64,000 nt of DNA from Turritopsis dohrnii. Its lineage: Eukaryota > Cnidaria > Hydrozoa > Anthoathecata > Oceaniidae. The DNA is taken from positions 1 through 64,000 of the forward strand of contig BQMF02000255.1 in NCBI GenBank assembly GCA_027922465.2, given 5' to 3'. Within the stretch, counting starts at the first letter, position 1; each line of letters opens with the position of its first letter. The notes below the pieces were generated by a model. That model was not told the DNA's origin, ran no database searches, and was given only the letters and a program-made list of their open reading frames with translations. Shown here one piece after another: positions 43,001 to 55,380 of this stretch. Position numbers and translations under genes: made by a program.

Positions 43001-43963
43001 TGCCTTTTTTGTGTTAATGAGCAAGGTATTGCATGACTTTGTTATCTCAGAACAAATCTACAAAGATTTAACCATGAAAAAATTAGATGAGCTTCAGTCT
43101 GTGCAATAAATAATGTTTTTTTTTCTGCTGTAGGTGTATGGCAGTGGTAAACAAACAAGATCTTTTCAATATGTGAGGTAGGTGGCGTCTTTGTGAGTCA
43201 TTTCTTTGCTTTGTACATGTTTGCAATTAGAAGCTTGACTGATAACACAAGTAATTCTTGTGTTATGTGTCCGCCGTTATATTTATGATAGCCTGTTTCA
43301 AATTCTATAGACAACTATAGAATCTTTATATTGTTATTTTATATACTGCAGACTTTCCACGTTAACATTTACGATCTTATGTTGCTTTTCGCATCTTTCT
43401 ACACATAAGAAAACTTCCATTTCTGTTCATTCAATATGTTTTAAATGCCTTTCAGTACACAGGCGTGGCATTTACACCAAAGAAATGGAAAAATAATCCT
43501 TTTTGGTCATAAAGTGTTATAAAGCGATTTAAATGGTTCCACTTGCAGCAAATAACCCATCCGTCAAAGTTATAAGGATCTGTAAGGAGTTAGTACAGTC
43601 CTCTGAAATTAGGTCGGCACTCGAGAAAATACGACCTTAAACCGACGCAGACTTCCAAAAGCCGACTTGAAATTGCTATATTTTGCCGACCCATCTTAAA
43701 TTACATTCAGAGGGCTGTTTGTACATATGTTCAGATCATTCTGCTAATGTTCCATGTTGGTCTGTAGTTTGAATGCCTGTTGTTGTTTTCGACCCAGCTG
43801 GAAAGTGGTATAGACATGATATTTTCATAAAAAAACATTTTTCTTTTAGTGACTTGGTGAACGGCTTGATCCTTCTTATGAACGGTGATATTTCCAAACC
43901 AGTCAACATAGTAGGTATCACAACATGGAAAGAATGTTGTTGTTGTTTTTGTTGTTGTTGTTT

Positions 43964-44008
<45 letters not shown>

Positions 44009-45436
44009 GGTTGTTCTGCAAGCACATGTGAGAAGTTCAAACATAAAAGTTTTGAACGTCCACTACACTGACCGCACACATCCTGTCAGACGAGCTTGCA
44101 GTTGAAAAATAAAACATGGCGTTACTTGTCCATTTTCTAACCCGAGTTGAAAACGTCCGTTGCACTTTTGATTTTCAAGCAAATATTTCTTGAATATATG
44201 TCCGAATTCGTTTGTCCAAACGAGCCTCGCTTTGATGGGTTGTTTATGCTTAATGGGATGATTTAATGGGGGGAGGGGTACTTTTCTATAGAAAGGTTCA
44301 CAAATATAATACACCATATTGTGTATGAACATTTCTCAATTTCTCGCACGATTCGTTTTGCAGTGCAAACTCTAAAAAGGAATGGAATCGAAGTTTATTT
44401 TAGTTCTGTGATCAAATTGCGTTGCATATGGTCTGTCTTATCGGCGAAAAACTCATAACTAAATGTTTTGGTCGATTGTAAATAGCCGTGGTTGAAACTA
44501 ATGGATTATAAACCTCGCCACTAATCCCCTTTTCTTTTGTTGTCATAGGGAAATCCTGACGAGCATTCGATTGAGGAGTTCGCGCACCTTATCATCCAGT
44601 TAACAGGTATGTTTTAAAGATAATGAACTGTTATAGAACTAAGGGTTGCACTATGCTGATGTCAGTAGAAATAGAATAATTGAGAAACGATCTGGGAACG
44701 AACAGATGTTTATTATTAACAAAGCGTACAAACAAAGTAAAATAAAAAGAAGTGATTGGCTCCCTCGTGGAGATTATCTCAAGAAAACTGCTGACACACA
44801 TTTTTCTCGACCTATGATAGTTCATAATCTTTAAATAAAGCAGGTTTGGTGAGAGTTGTGTGTATTTAACATGACAATGTGTGTTCCATTCATTTTTCCT
44901 AATGGAATAATATGAAAATTCCAAACCGTAAAGGAATAACGACGCACGGTCTGGTCACTCACGCACTCGCTTACATTCAAAGCTACTATCCAAGTAATTT
45001 TTTTAGGTAGTAAGTCCACTGTGGTTTACAAGAATCAGCAAGAAGACGATCCTCAACGGAGGAGACCAGATATAAGGAGAGCATACGAAAATTTAGGATG
45101 GAAACCGGAAGTAGGTCACCAATTGTTGTTTTTTCATGCTCGTTGTTGGAATGATTTAGGAACCTTAGTAGTTTCAGCTAGTTTCTTTTAGATGTTATTT
45201 TGCAATGTGGACATTGCCACGGTTTCTGTGTTGATTGATTTGAACTTTATTTATTTATTCATTTAAACGAACGTTAACAAAGGATGGCCATTCAAAAACT
45301 AGATGCGTTATTATAATACAAAGCTTCTGTTCTTCCATTCTTTCAGGTTCAACTCTTAGACGGTTTGAACCGAACAATCGAGTATTTTCGCAACGAATTG
45401 AAAAAGACATACACTAGTAAAAACAAAGATTTATAG
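34043..45436 (+). CDS. UXS1: UDP-glucuronate decarboxylase (UDP-xylose synthase), 18 exons
   Basis: This Golgi type II enzyme makes UDP-xylose from UDP-glucuronate for proteoglycan linkers. Exons: 34043-34127, 37815-37869, 38077-38134, 40559-40602, 40679-40736, 40812-40930, 41158-41219, 41346-41410, 41977-42016, 42194-42253, 42357-42478, 42674-42740, 42829-42881, 43134-43177, 43850-43910, 44549-44606, 45007-45110 and 45347-45436. All have GT/AG borders, all phases match, and the total is 414 codons plus stop. Residues 14-28 are the signal anchor, then a stem; GGAGFVG (103-109) binds NAD; STSE (209-212), Y239 and K243 (YDEGK) are the SDR catalytic residues. The assignment of exons 2 to 4 in the poorly conserved stem is less certain than the rest. 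Intron 1 (3.7 kb) is filled with LINE fragments; most other introns are 75-1100 bp. Confidence 0.95.
34250..37700 (-). mobile_element. Cluster of broken CR1/L2-like LINE copies in UXS1 intron 1
   Basis: Minus strand, at least three pieces. 37673-36190 holds the region before RT and an RT with [33 protein letters not shown] and a FADD box (HFADDSNL). 36190-35238 holds a second palm (HFADNTNL) and a complete C-terminus, so two copies are joined at about 36190. 34909-34640 is a third C-terminal fragment. An (AGAAT)n run at 34252-34275 marks a 3' tail. Several frame breaks; none is functional. Confidence 0.85.
43936..44008 (+). repeat. TTG microsatellite in UXS1 intron 15
   Basis: Interrupted (GTT)n. 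It generates spurious poly-Gln, poly-Thr and poly-Cys frames in six-frame translation. Confidence 0.95.
44641..44735 (+). repeat. Dispersed repeat in UXS1 intron 16
   Basis: CACTATGCTGATGTCAGTAG, then AAATAG and a TTGAGAAA, recurs at 32588, and both are followed by a CAAACAAAGTAA string. Unclassified. Confidence 0.7.
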
Positions 45437-45522
45437 AAAAACAGACAAACAATCCCAGTGGGTAAATTTGCTTAAAACCCCTGCGAAGGAGTGCATTTCT
45501 ACAGAAATATACACACTGTTAC

Positions 45523-45528
45523 AATAAA
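45523..45528 (+). terminator. UXS1: Likely UXS1 polyadenylation signal
   Basis: AATAAA 87 bases after the stop codon; the first canonical signal downstream. Confidence 0.55.
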
Positions 45529-46230
45529 AATCCTCTTCATCGCAGTGGTTTTTGAAAGCTTTTTACTCACTCGATCAGCAATTTGAAATATGCGGTGTTT
45601 TATATTGGAATACTGGTTCTATGGACCTCCGTCTGAAGGCTTGTTTATTTTCATTCAATGAAATTCTGCATATCACCGTTTAGTTATTTCTCAACTTCGC
45701 TGTGAATTTGTCAAAAAGAAACGATTACTGCCAGGTTACTGTTAAAACACTGGTCAGAGTTAGACGAGAGCAATATGACTTTGAGCCTCGTTCCTTCAAA
45801 CGAAAATAGGAGACTTTTCACCATAAATGTCTGGATTAAAAAGTTAAATGATCACGTATTATACAACACCCTTTCACAAAATTAAATCTTTTCGGTGACC
45901 CCAATGATGGCGTAAATTCTTTCCACGTGCTAATTAGGGTGTAAATCCTTTCTGTGAAACGGTAATGATGTATAATACGCCCTCAACTTTATGGTGGGAC
46001 GGCGTTAAGAATCAGTATTTTGTGAAGTATATTTATATTTATTAATGCTATTATTATAAATATTTAATGGAATTTTAGATAATGTATTTTTGTTCTTTAA
46101 AATACTGTAGTAAGCATTTTATTCATGTATCCATAGCAACATTGGTCAGTAACTATTTTGGGAATGTCTTCTATGTTGATTCTTTTAACTTTTTGACAGG
46201 GCTGAAGTAGCATCTATTTTTAATCCATTT
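45529..46230. other. Intergenic, nothing recognised
   Basis: AT-rich; no gene or clear repeat seen. Confidence 0.5.
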
Positions 46231-46385
46231 TTAAGGCCGTTTTTCAGTCCATTCGCTGTGGCTACCGGAATGTGCGAACTGATTGGTCGACGCAATTTCA
46301 TTCGCCTGGTAGTTCAGCTGAGCGAATGAAAAAGCTGTTCGCTCAGTCGCACGACCAAAGCGAATGAAGTGGAAACCGGCCTTTA
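46231..46385. mobile_element. Short MITE of the GGCCGGTTTCCA family
   Basis: Starts TTAAGGCCG, then TTTTTCAGTCCATTCGCT, and ends with AGCGAATGAAGTGGAAACC, then GGCCTTTA. The ends are complementary over about 30 bp and related in wording to the 27384 element. The right TTAA is decayed to TTTA. Confidence 0.75.
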
Positions 46386-46855
46386 GCAATACTGTTAGTG
46401 TTTAACGAACTAAACTTTTTCATGAAGATTTTCGTCACCTACCAAAAATTTCGCCACTTATCCGACGAATTTTTCGCTGATCAGGTATGTCATGAGAAGA
46501 TTGTTCGCACCTCCTCAGCCTTGCTTTTAATAATAATGAGCTTTCGCCTTTCACTTCAATGCTTTACAGTTCCAGAATTTAAATACGAAAATAATCATAA
46601 CACTGTTATCAACAAACAAAACATCTGTGAATTATGAAGAACAGGTTGCTGAGGGAATATTTAACAGGTTATATGGAACAGAAGATTAAAGTCCATTTAT
46701 AGATGCACATGTAACAGCAGTGAATTCACAAGCCCAATGTTTAAAATTCGAATCAAGACGATCAGACTTGAGGAACAAATCGTCCTTTCCTTGTTTATAT
46801 TCTGTTGAAGTTTGGTAAAGATTAAAACCCTCTTTAGGGGATAATTAGTTTATTA

Positions 46856-47246
46856 GGGAACTTACGAAAGTACGACGTACAAGATATTCATCTTCTGTGA
46901 ATCACAAACGAGCAGAAACTATACACTTGTGTTAAGAAGTTTATTTATAATGCCTTTGAAGTTTGTTTTTTGAACTTTGAGAGACAGAACCATGAAGGAA
47001 CCGAGGAAAATTTATCGGAAGCACTGCTATTCTCACGTCTTCGTTTTCGGTACGACTTCTAAATATTACTTTTCACGTTGTGTGTAGGACGTGCAAATCT
47101 AATAATGATATTAGTAAAATTAAAAGCATTTCCCAATAGTATAGTGTGAAATGACTTCCATTCTAAAGCAAATCTATGGAGTAAAGTGAATCTTTTGTTT
47201 GCCTCACGTCGTCGTCCACGTTGCCGTCGTAGTTTCGTAAGCTCCC
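46856..47246. mobile_element. MITE with TATTA flanks
   Basis: GGGAACTTACGAAAGTACGACG at the left is mirrored by CGTCGTAGTTTCGTAAGCTCCC at the right. TATTA flanks both sides (46851-46855, 47247-47251). A partial copy is at 33034. Confidence 0.8.
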
Positions 47247-47730
47247 TATTATCATAGCGAAGAAACCATGCAGAATATACAATACACAGTTGTGAAGACT
47301 CATTTTTGGAATATATTGACGAAAAAAATTGAGGTTTTCAGGAAAACATTCCAAAATAAATCAATAAAATAAATGAAGTTTCAACGAAATTCCAATATTT
47401 CCTTCAAATTCAATTTTCCATTTTTACACATGTAGTAAACACGTTTTGTTTTTTTTCACCTCGTGGCAACCCACATTAACGCAATACTTCTGATATGTGT
47501 TCAGGGATATGCAACCTCGATCCCAGGGCAGGCTGAAGGATATGTTGTGTGAAGGAATCACGAACTTCATAAATCAAAAAATTAAAACGATGTTCGTTCC
47601 CATTTCCTTATTCTTGGCACCTGTTTTTTGTAAATAAACAAATTAACAAAAACCACCCCACCAAGCCGCCCTTTTGTATTTCGTTAAAATTCCCGTTTTG
47701 GTGACGCATGTGCAAACTGAATCTTCTATA

Positions 47731-49840
47731 GAGTGCGTTTACATGAGAGCCGTAGTGAACTCAAACAGGTTTGAAATTTCAATCCTCCCGTTATGAGTTT
47801 CGATACGGGTAATTATTTCACTACGGTTCCTGGTCAAACCTTCAGCGATGTTTACATGATAACGGTCGTACTGAAATTTTACCCGTGATGATTTCAAACC
47901 TACTTGAGAAGTAGGTTTGAAATTTCGATACGGCTTGGAAAGGTGTGAAAGTTTTCACATTTCATCGTTTTATCATAAAATATGTTAACAAGCGTGCGTA
48001 TGAAGTAAATTCGGTGTCAAAATCAAACCGTCGTGTCTTCATTCCGAATTCTCGTATCATAGCGCCAAACTGCCGACTCTTCGCGCCGGGATCAGCAAGT
48101 CTTCGAGTCGAACTTTCAAAACTATTACTTCTTCTTGTCGTACCTTCGTGTCGGCCCTCGGGCGAAACCTCCGGATCAAAACTTCCGCCGTACCTCCGGG
48201 TCGTACCTTCGCGCCGTACCTCGCGTCGAACCTTCGGATCAAACCTCCGGGTCGTACCTCCGGATCGAACGTAGCGCATCCATTGAAATTGATTTTCTAA
48301 AACCACATCTTATGAAATGATTACTTTATAAAACTAGAAGCTAATTTTCTGGGATATTCAAGAACATTAATGCGTATTTATATAAATCTTTCTCTGTTTC
48401 TTTAAAATTGACCATTTAATTGACCATTTAGTTGATCAGTTACTTAACATTTAAAACGCCAGTTTCAGTCACATTCTAAGTCGGAAGAACAGGCTATAAA
48501 CCTTTAAACCTTAAGGTCCGCAGTTCAAACATGGAAGATTGAAAGTTTTTTCATACTTTATATTGTTTGGAATTGTTTTTATGGAAAGAAAGAAGGCGTT
48601 CAACATCAAATTTTGGAGATACTTTTATTTGATAAGACACGGTGTATTAAGCAGACTCTTTGGTAGCATACAGGTGATTTATGTTTTGAAATCTTAAAAA
48701 AAGTTAACAAAAGAAAAAAACTACAAAAATCTGCTAAACTTGACATAAGAAAAAATGTGTACCCAAAAAGACGAATTGAATACGCAAGTGAGTCAATTTT
48801 CTTTATTTCTGACATTTGTGCTGGAGTAAATGGACAATCTATAACAGGAACTTAGATTTGCGCAGTCTCCTCAGAAAAGCCATCATTTCCAATGAAATCA
48901 ATGCCATAAGTTTCACAATCCCCTATATTATCTGGCTGATCTGGGCAATACGATAACAAGCCAGTAAGCCACAACTGCACTGGGGTCACAACACAACACG
49001 TGTCTCGCTTTACCAGGTCTGATCACATGTAGGCCAGGAAAACAGTTTTGAAAATCAGCAACAGCAGCAGCTGTGCTGGTATTTGTGGAGCATTTGTTGT
49101 ATTTGTTGTATTTGTTATTTCTGTTAAGTATTTGATACTTTTTTCAAGCGCTTCCTTCACTTGACTGCTGTTTTTGGCTGTCATCTTGGTTCATTCAGTT
49201 AGGCACGAGGTGCTGTGCTATTTGGACGAAAATGCTTACTTTTACACGACCATGTGTCTGATCCTGAAAGTTTGCCCTGGAAAAGTAAGACCCGAAGGTT
49301 TGACCTGAAGGTTTGACCCGAGGATTCGACGCGAAGGTTCGACGCGAAGGTCCGACAAGAAGATATGACAACTAGTCTCGAAGACTTGCTGATCCGGCTC
49401 GATGAGTCGGCAGTTTGGCGCAATGACACGATGATTCGGAATGAAGAAACGACCATTTGATTTTGACACCGAATTTACTTCATACGTGCGCATATGTTAA
49501 TTAAATTTTGCTGACACATATGAAATAAAAATATAGAATGTGCTAAATTATTCCATCGTGCATAGAAAATATTTCTACCCGTATTGAAATCTCAAACCGG
49601 TGTGAGTTCAGTATAGCTCTCGTGTAAAAACGCACTCGTATAGAGAACTAGAAACTAGTAAATCTATTGTTTCGATTTTTACTCGACAAAACTCTCCAAG
49701 ACCGTATCGAAATTTTTGGCGAGCGCTGAAGGTTTGACCAGGAGCCGTGGTGAAATAATTACCTGTATCGAAACTCGTAACGGGTGGATTGAAATTTCAA
49801 ACCGGTTTGAGTTCACTACGGCTCTCATGTAAACGCACTC
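47731..49840. mobile_element. Foldback-type element with long, minisatellite-bearing arms
   Basis: 47731-47844 and 49727-49840 are reverse complements (GAGTGCGTTTACATGAGAGC at the tips, TA on both sides). A second complementary pair is 47988-48120 and 49365-49500 (GAAGTAAATTCGGTGTCAAA). Inside each arm is a degenerate short-unit repeat: CCTCCGGRTCGWAC-like at 48150-48270 and GAAGGTTCGAC-like at 49285-49360. A further copy of the tip lies at 49578-49632, suggesting nesting. Between the arms, the minus strand at 48850-49180 has a decayed coding look (GLHVIRPGKARHV) that I cannot place. Confidence 0.8.
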
Positions 49841-50157
49841 TAAGAAATGCAAGATAAAAAAAGATGAAGCGCCCACCATCTCCGAAGCTTGTGTTGTTGT
49901 TTGTTGTATGTGTTACGCGGCTTGGTCAGGCATTATGAACCTGTGTTTACTAAATGCAAGAGGAAACACTACCACCACGGACCACCCATGAAAAGACCTG
50001 CACCGGGTATAGAGATTATCTTCTGCGAGTCTCATGGGTTGAAGACGTTTTTGTGTGCTTGAACCTGTGCGTTTTATTTGTCCCCGTTTAGATTTGTCGG
50101 CATCTATAAGCCTCACGTTCGCCAGGCACAGAACAGCAATATTCTAGTTCATCTAGA
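49841..50157. other. Spacer between foldback element and transposon
   Basis: No gene or repeat recognised. Confidence 0.4.
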
Positions 50158-52958
50158 TTAAAAAAGCAAGGGGGAAACACCCCCAAAATTCGTAAAAATT
50201 TCGAAATTTTGATTTTGACGGTTTTCGGTACTTTAAACACTGTAGAATACGATGGACATATTGATTTTTTCATAATTGTATCGGAAAAGTGATAATTAAA
50301 GACTTTTGTGATACAAGGTAGTAACCACTTCCTTAGTTACGCCCATAGCAACCGTTTGTTTATCTTGTTTTAGCCCCCCAAAATAAGTACTTTTCGCAGT
50401 ACATCTCTTCCACCCTTTAATATCTACTTTGCTACTTGATTTGTATTATCGAGTCTAAACACATTTTTGGAGTAACGGAGGTAGCAAAGTGAAAATCCAT
50501 GCTTTTAGTTGTTGTCACTCTGTTAGAAGAAAAGTGAAAATTTTGTCATGTCTGATCGTGTAAAAAAATCAACTGTATATAGAAAGAAAAGAAAAGGTTT
50601 TAAAGGTACGCCGTCGTGGTCAAAATCTGTAAATAATGTAAATAGACGTGTAGATAATGATGTAAATACTGCTGAAGAAGTAGAAGATTCCCATACTCCA
50701 GATGAGAGCAAACAACATGGACCATCAACTCCAAAGAAAACAATTTCAAGTCACAAAGTTCAGCAAATAAATTCCAGTACACCAAGAAAATTCAAAAATA
50801 TAACTGGATATAGACTAATAGACACTGAAATTCTGTCATCAATTATCAACAAGTTGGTTTGTTGTGTTTGTTTTCAGGAATCATTGACGTTGCATGAAAA
50901 TATGTCAGCACGAAAAGGTTTATGTTCTTCTCTTTTCATCCAGTGTAACAACTGCAACTATAGAGAGAATTTTACAACATCAAAGAAAGTGGGCAAGAGA
51001 TTTGATGTTAACATCAGATCAGTGTACACTTTCAGAGCATTGGGACAAGGACACTCGGGAATGGAGAAATTTATGGCATTAATGAACATGCCACAACCGA
51101 TGACTACGAAAAATTACGATAAAGTCGTAGAGTCTCTGTTGAATGCAACGAAACAAGTTGCTGAAGAAACCATGTCAGATGCAGTTGAAGAAATAAGAGA
51201 AGAGGCTGCAAAAGATGAAATGGACATTGCTAATATTGGAGTTTCTGTTGACGGTGCATGGACAAAGCGTGGATACTCTTCAATCAATTGTGTCGTCACT
51301 GCTATTTCCCTTGATAACGGAAAAGTTGTAGACGTTGAGCCTATGGCTAGGTCCTGTAAAGCCTGTAATCTTAAAGAGCATTTAAAAGAAACTGACCCAG
51401 TTGCATATGCTAATTGGCAAGATGGGCACAAGTGTAAATACGCCTATCGTGGATCTGCACCTGGAATGGAGCAAGAAGGAACGAAAGTTATGTTTTTACG
51501 TTCAATTGAAAAAAATAAAGTGCGCTACACGAATATGTTAGGAGATGGTGACACAAAAAGCTATGCAGCTGTTAAAGATATATATGAGAACTACACAGTA
51601 GCCAAATTGGAGTGTGTAGGGCATTACCAAAAGCGAGTTGGTTCACGTATCAGGAAATTGAAAAAAACAACGAAGGGTTTAGGAGGAAGAGGAAAATTAA
51701 CGGAGTCAACAATTGATAAGCTGCAAAATTATTTTGGCATGGCCATTCGACAAAATGCTGGCAATGTGAAAGAAATGCAGGCTGCTGCTCGAGCAACATT
51801 ATTTCATGTAAGCTCTTCAGCAAAAAATAACTGGCATTTTCCACACTGTCCGACAGGTCCAGAAAGCTGGTGTAGATATAACCAGGACAAAGCTAATAGT
51901 ACTAACACCTACAAGCCAGGTCCTGGGTTGCCTTTAGATATTGTGTTGAAGCTGAAACCAATGTTCGAAGAGCTAACTGAAGATAAACAACTTCAGAAAT
52001 GCTTGCATGGACGCACTCAAAACCAAAATGAGTCATTTAATGCTACCATTTGGGAACGGATACCTAAATCTAAATATGTTTCCTTGTTTCACCTAGAGCT
52101 GGGTGTTTACGATGCAGTGGCCAATTTTAACATTGGCAGAAAAGCCAGTGTTCTTATTTATGAGAACATGAATATGATTCCAGGAAAGTATATGTCATAT
52201 GGATGTTCTCGTTTGAATAATAAACGTTTATCAAGTTCTAAATACAAAAACAATTCGAAAAATAAATTGCGAAGAAAGATTCTGCGTGGTCGAAGTTTAA
52301 AAAAATCAGATAAAGACACTGAGAAAGAAGGAGAAACATATGCACCTGGAGGATTTTAAATTTGAGATATTTTACACTTTTATAGATGTGTAATCTTGTT
52401 GTTTTAACTGGTTTTCTCATTTAATATAGAACATTTTTTTCTTCTTTCGTGTTTAAACGTGATTTCTGAAGAATCAGTTTTTTTGTACGCCGGGAAGGAT
52501 ATCTCGTGATTGGCTAATCAAAACTTCACCAAATTTTCAGTGGAAGTTCATTGCATCTGTATCTACATTTTAAATGATTTAGATTTTGATAAGAAGAATT
52601 CTAACTTTGTAAAGTATGTCCAATCTCACTAAGTTTTCTAACATTAAAAATTCAAGAAGTGCTGACTCAGCAGAAGCAAAATTTTCAAAAATCTAAATCA
52701 TTCATAATGCACAATCACCTTTTTAAAACTTCTTTACAAAGTTTGAGCTTCAGAGCATGTTATAATCCAGAGATATCTTTCCCGGGACAAAAGACCTTTT
52801 TTCCTTTTAAGACTTGTTTTCATGGTTACCATGGCAACCAGATACCATTATGAACCATTTTTTGAAATAGATTTTGATATTATACAACATGATTGTAGTC
52901 ATTTACATTTTTATTATAATTAAAAAAAAAAAGTCACCAAAGGGTGTTTCCCCCTTAA
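50158..52958 (+). mobile_element. Kolobok/Mutator-like DNA transposon, about 2.8 kb
   Basis: AAGGGGGAAACACCC at 50168 is mirrored by GGGTGTTTCCCCCTT ending at 52956. TTAA lies at 52955-52958 and, six bases outside the left arm, at 50158-50161. The TTAA target suggests a Kolobok-like superfamily, while the transposase resembles the Mutator-like domain. The single open frame is intact. Confidence 0.75.
50548..52359 (+). CDS. Transposase, Mutator-like domain, intact
   Basis: 603 residues. The N-terminus is basic, followed by a cysteine cluster (C105, C106, C108, C126, C133, C136) that may be a zinc-binding DNA-recognition module. The catalytic part has D235 (GVSVDGAWTKRG), D333/D335 (MLGDGDTKSY), a CVGH motif at 356-359 and E495 (NQNESFNATIW). 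This D, D, C/DxxH, E order fits RNase-H-fold DDE transposases of the Mutator/Kolobok/hAT kind. The C-terminus is basic. No stop or frameshift, so the copy may be young or still active. Confidence 0.82.
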   Translation: MSDRVKKSTVYRKKRKGFKGTPSWSKSVNNVNRRVDNDVNTAEEVEDSHTPDESKQHGPSTPKKTISSHKVQQINSSTPRKFKNITGYRLIDTEILSSIINKLVCCVCFQESLTLHENMSARKGLCSSLFIQCNNCNYRENFTTSKKVGKRFDVNIRSVYTFRALGQGHSGMEKFMALMNMPQPMTTKNYDKVVESLLNATKQVAEETMSDAVEEIREEAAKDEMDIANIGVSVDGAWTKRGYSSINCVVTAISLDNGKVVDVEPMARSCKACNLKEHLKETDPVAYANWQDGHKCKYAYRGSAPGMEQEGTKVMFLRSIEKNKVRYTNMLGDGDTKSYAAVKDIYENYTVAKLECVGHYQKRVGSRIRKLKKTTKGLGGRGKLTESTIDKLQNYFGMAIRQNAGNVKEMQAAARATLFHVSSSAKNNWHFPHCPTGPESWCRYNQDKANSTNTYKPGPGLPLDIVLKLKPMFEELTEDKQLQKCLHGRTQNQNESFNATIWERIPKSKYVSLFHLELGVYDAVANFNIGRKASVLIYENMNMIPGKYMSYGCSRLNNKRLSSSKYKNNSKNKLRRKILRGRSLKKSDKDTEKEGETYAPGGF

Positions 52959-54440
52959 GGAGCTGGAAAGGCTATGTCGAATGTTGCATTCCAAAATGCA
53001 ATAGCAGATTTTGCAACAGAGATAGAGAAAACATAAGAAACTTTGGAAACGTAGGATTGACCTCGGGCAAGTTAAAGCATTGCTATACGTATCTCTGGCG
53101 GTAAGTCAACTACTAGATGCAAGTCAGCGGGGGCAGAATAACCAACCATTTCGATTTTCTTTTCTTCTACTTTCTTTTACTTCTACTTCCATTTCCTACA
53201 AAAATTACATCACGAGAAAGACCAAAAGATTCTTAAGTTCTTAGGTTCTGTGATATTCTTAATACAAACTTTCATGCCACACGCTTATACCATATAAAGG
53301 GCCCTTGGTATGAAAAGAATATGTCCGTGATCAAGATGTTTGTATATATACGCTGCATTCACCCAAACCCAACCTCCCCCAATATTCATTTGGAAACGAA
53401 ACCTATCCGCGTAGACTAAATGAAAATGCTGGCTGGGTAATAACATTAAGCAGGCAGAATTTTTACTTAAAAATGTATATTCTTAATTACATGAAAGTTT
53501 TAAACAATTCAAAATTTTATAAAATAAAGCTAAAATAGCCTTCATAACGTTTCGTATTTTCTTCCAAGCAAAATATTTTGAAAAATCAAACGAAAAACAG
53601 GATTCACAACGAGATAAATCATTTAAATGAACGTTTATCACTCAACCACTATTTAAAATAATTTGCTCCAGAAATTTCCAAATATCAAATCCTTAAAAAC
53701 TTCTTCGATTATGCATATATCAGAAAAATTAATTACAACAATAAAATATGCAGTAATCCTAAATAAGACTTGTAAAATAGAACAAGCCTAACTAACTAAC
53801 TAGTTAAAAACATGGTTACAAAACCACACCCACCTATCAGATAAATTAGTTATATCAAATTCAGGTAAATATGACAATGTCACAGTTGCAAAAGAAGAAT
53901 ACGTTTAATTCACCTTCAGAATATTTTGCTTTTTCAAACGTAAAAAATTATATTACTACAAATATTTTAATAATTTTGATAGATAATAGTCAAATTGGTG
54001 GTTCACTATTGTTGTCTAGAGAAATGCCTATTTTGCAATTACTACGGTTCGATCTAGATATTTCAACCATCACATTGAGTCTTACATCTGATGTTAAAGG
54101 ATGCGTTAAACTTTTACAAAGAAAAGCTCACACTTAAGATAACTTGACAAGCAATTAACTGGTGATACAAAAGCGCTCCTTAAATATGTGAAACCTAGAA
54201 ACCTTTCGACAAAGAACAAGGAGACAGAAAACAAAAAGTTAGGGAAAAGAAAATAAAATATGAAAGAACCCAAACAGAAAATTGTTGTAAAGTTAAGATT
54301 TTGCAGCAGTATGCCATTTCTGGACAATTTGGTATAATTTTTAAACAGAATGGATTGTGATAAATTAATTTTGCTGGAACACATTAATATCAATGAAAAA
54401 GATGACACAATGAAGTTTATTGAAAGCGAACTAAAGTAAA
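52959..54440. other. AT-rich intergenic DNA
   Basis: No gene. A poly-A/T-rich stretch and short frames only. Confidence 0.5.
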
Positions 54441-54740
54441 GTAAAATGGGTGAATGGAATTACCAACCAGCTAGACTCTTTGGTCGAGTACATCCAGTAA
54501 CATGACTGGGCCAGTGAAGTCTTACTAGATGAAGTAGATTTGAATTTTAAAGAAAAGATAATAGCATTTTGCAAAATGGAACTCCAAAAAATTATACAAG
54601 CATGATTCTGTACTATAATACTAATCTATTATTACTTTTAAAAAAATCCATGTTGCCACTGTGGGCGAAGAAGACGAAGAAGAAGTCCAAGAAATGTTAA
54701 ATGTATTACCATTGTATAATAGTCTGAGTTTCATTAAGTA
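54441..54740 (+). pseudogene. RING-array unit A, degenerate exon 1 and start of exon 2
   Basis: Copies part of the units at 56774 and 58357 (GGAATTACCAACCAGCTAG, then a premature TAA in the CATCCAGTAACATGACTGG string). No start and no RING part. Confidence 0.7.
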
Positions 54741-54849
54741 AAAATATGTGTGAACTTAACATTTCAAGGTAGACTATAAAAAGATTTCTCGTTGCACATA
54801 TCGTTTGCACATATTGTTTCAGCAATATATTTAATAGCTATATTCAACA

Positions 54850-55380
54850 ATGTATTCCAAAGAAATTGGTATTTTTGAACTTTTATTTGGGGCCAATTGG
54901 TTGGCCCATTTTTTATTTTATTTTGTTAACAAAGAATGGACGGATGAAAAGGGACAGCTAGATTTTTTGTTCGAGTACACCCAGGAGCATGACTGGATCA
55001 GTGAAGTTTTTCTAGATGACATAGATTTGGATGGCAAAGAAGAGATACTAAAGTTCCGTAAAAAAGAACTGCAGCAAATTACATGCTCGTGTAATATTTG
55101 TAATTAGTAAGTTATTTCTAATCATATTGCTCTATACACAAGCATGATTCTGTACTATAATCCTAATCCTTTTTATTATGATTTCGTAGTTTCCACGTAG
55201 GGTGAGGAAGGGTGCAGAAGAAGTCGAAGAAATGTTAAATGTTTTACCGTTATGAAATAGTGCCAGTTTCAGTTGTGTTATTTGTCTTGGTAAGTCAACT
55301 TGATGTTGTGTTCGTACCTTGTGGACATGTATGTTGTTGTGCAACTTGTGTGCTTCAATGTCGTCATTGTCCTGTATCGA
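54850..55380 (+). pseudogene. RING-array unit B
   Basis: Exon 1 (54850-55102) is open and encodes MYSKEIGIFELLFGANWLAH and on, ending in a CSCNICN cysteine pair before a GTAAGT donor. Exon 2 starts near 55190 and carries an in-frame TGA soon after the acceptor, a further stop before the RING part, and a frame slip, then VVFVPCGHVCCCATC. The cysteine ligand before GH is kept. It is truncated at the hairpin that starts at 55379. Confidence 0.75.

Noticed and set aside
43731..44105. Frames rich in Gln, Thr or Cys
   Set aside because: Six-frame readings of a TTG microsatellite in a UXS1 intron.
47945..48320. Arg/Ser/Pro-rich frames on both strands
   Set aside because: They read the short-unit repeat of the foldback arm; both strands are open for the same compositional reason.
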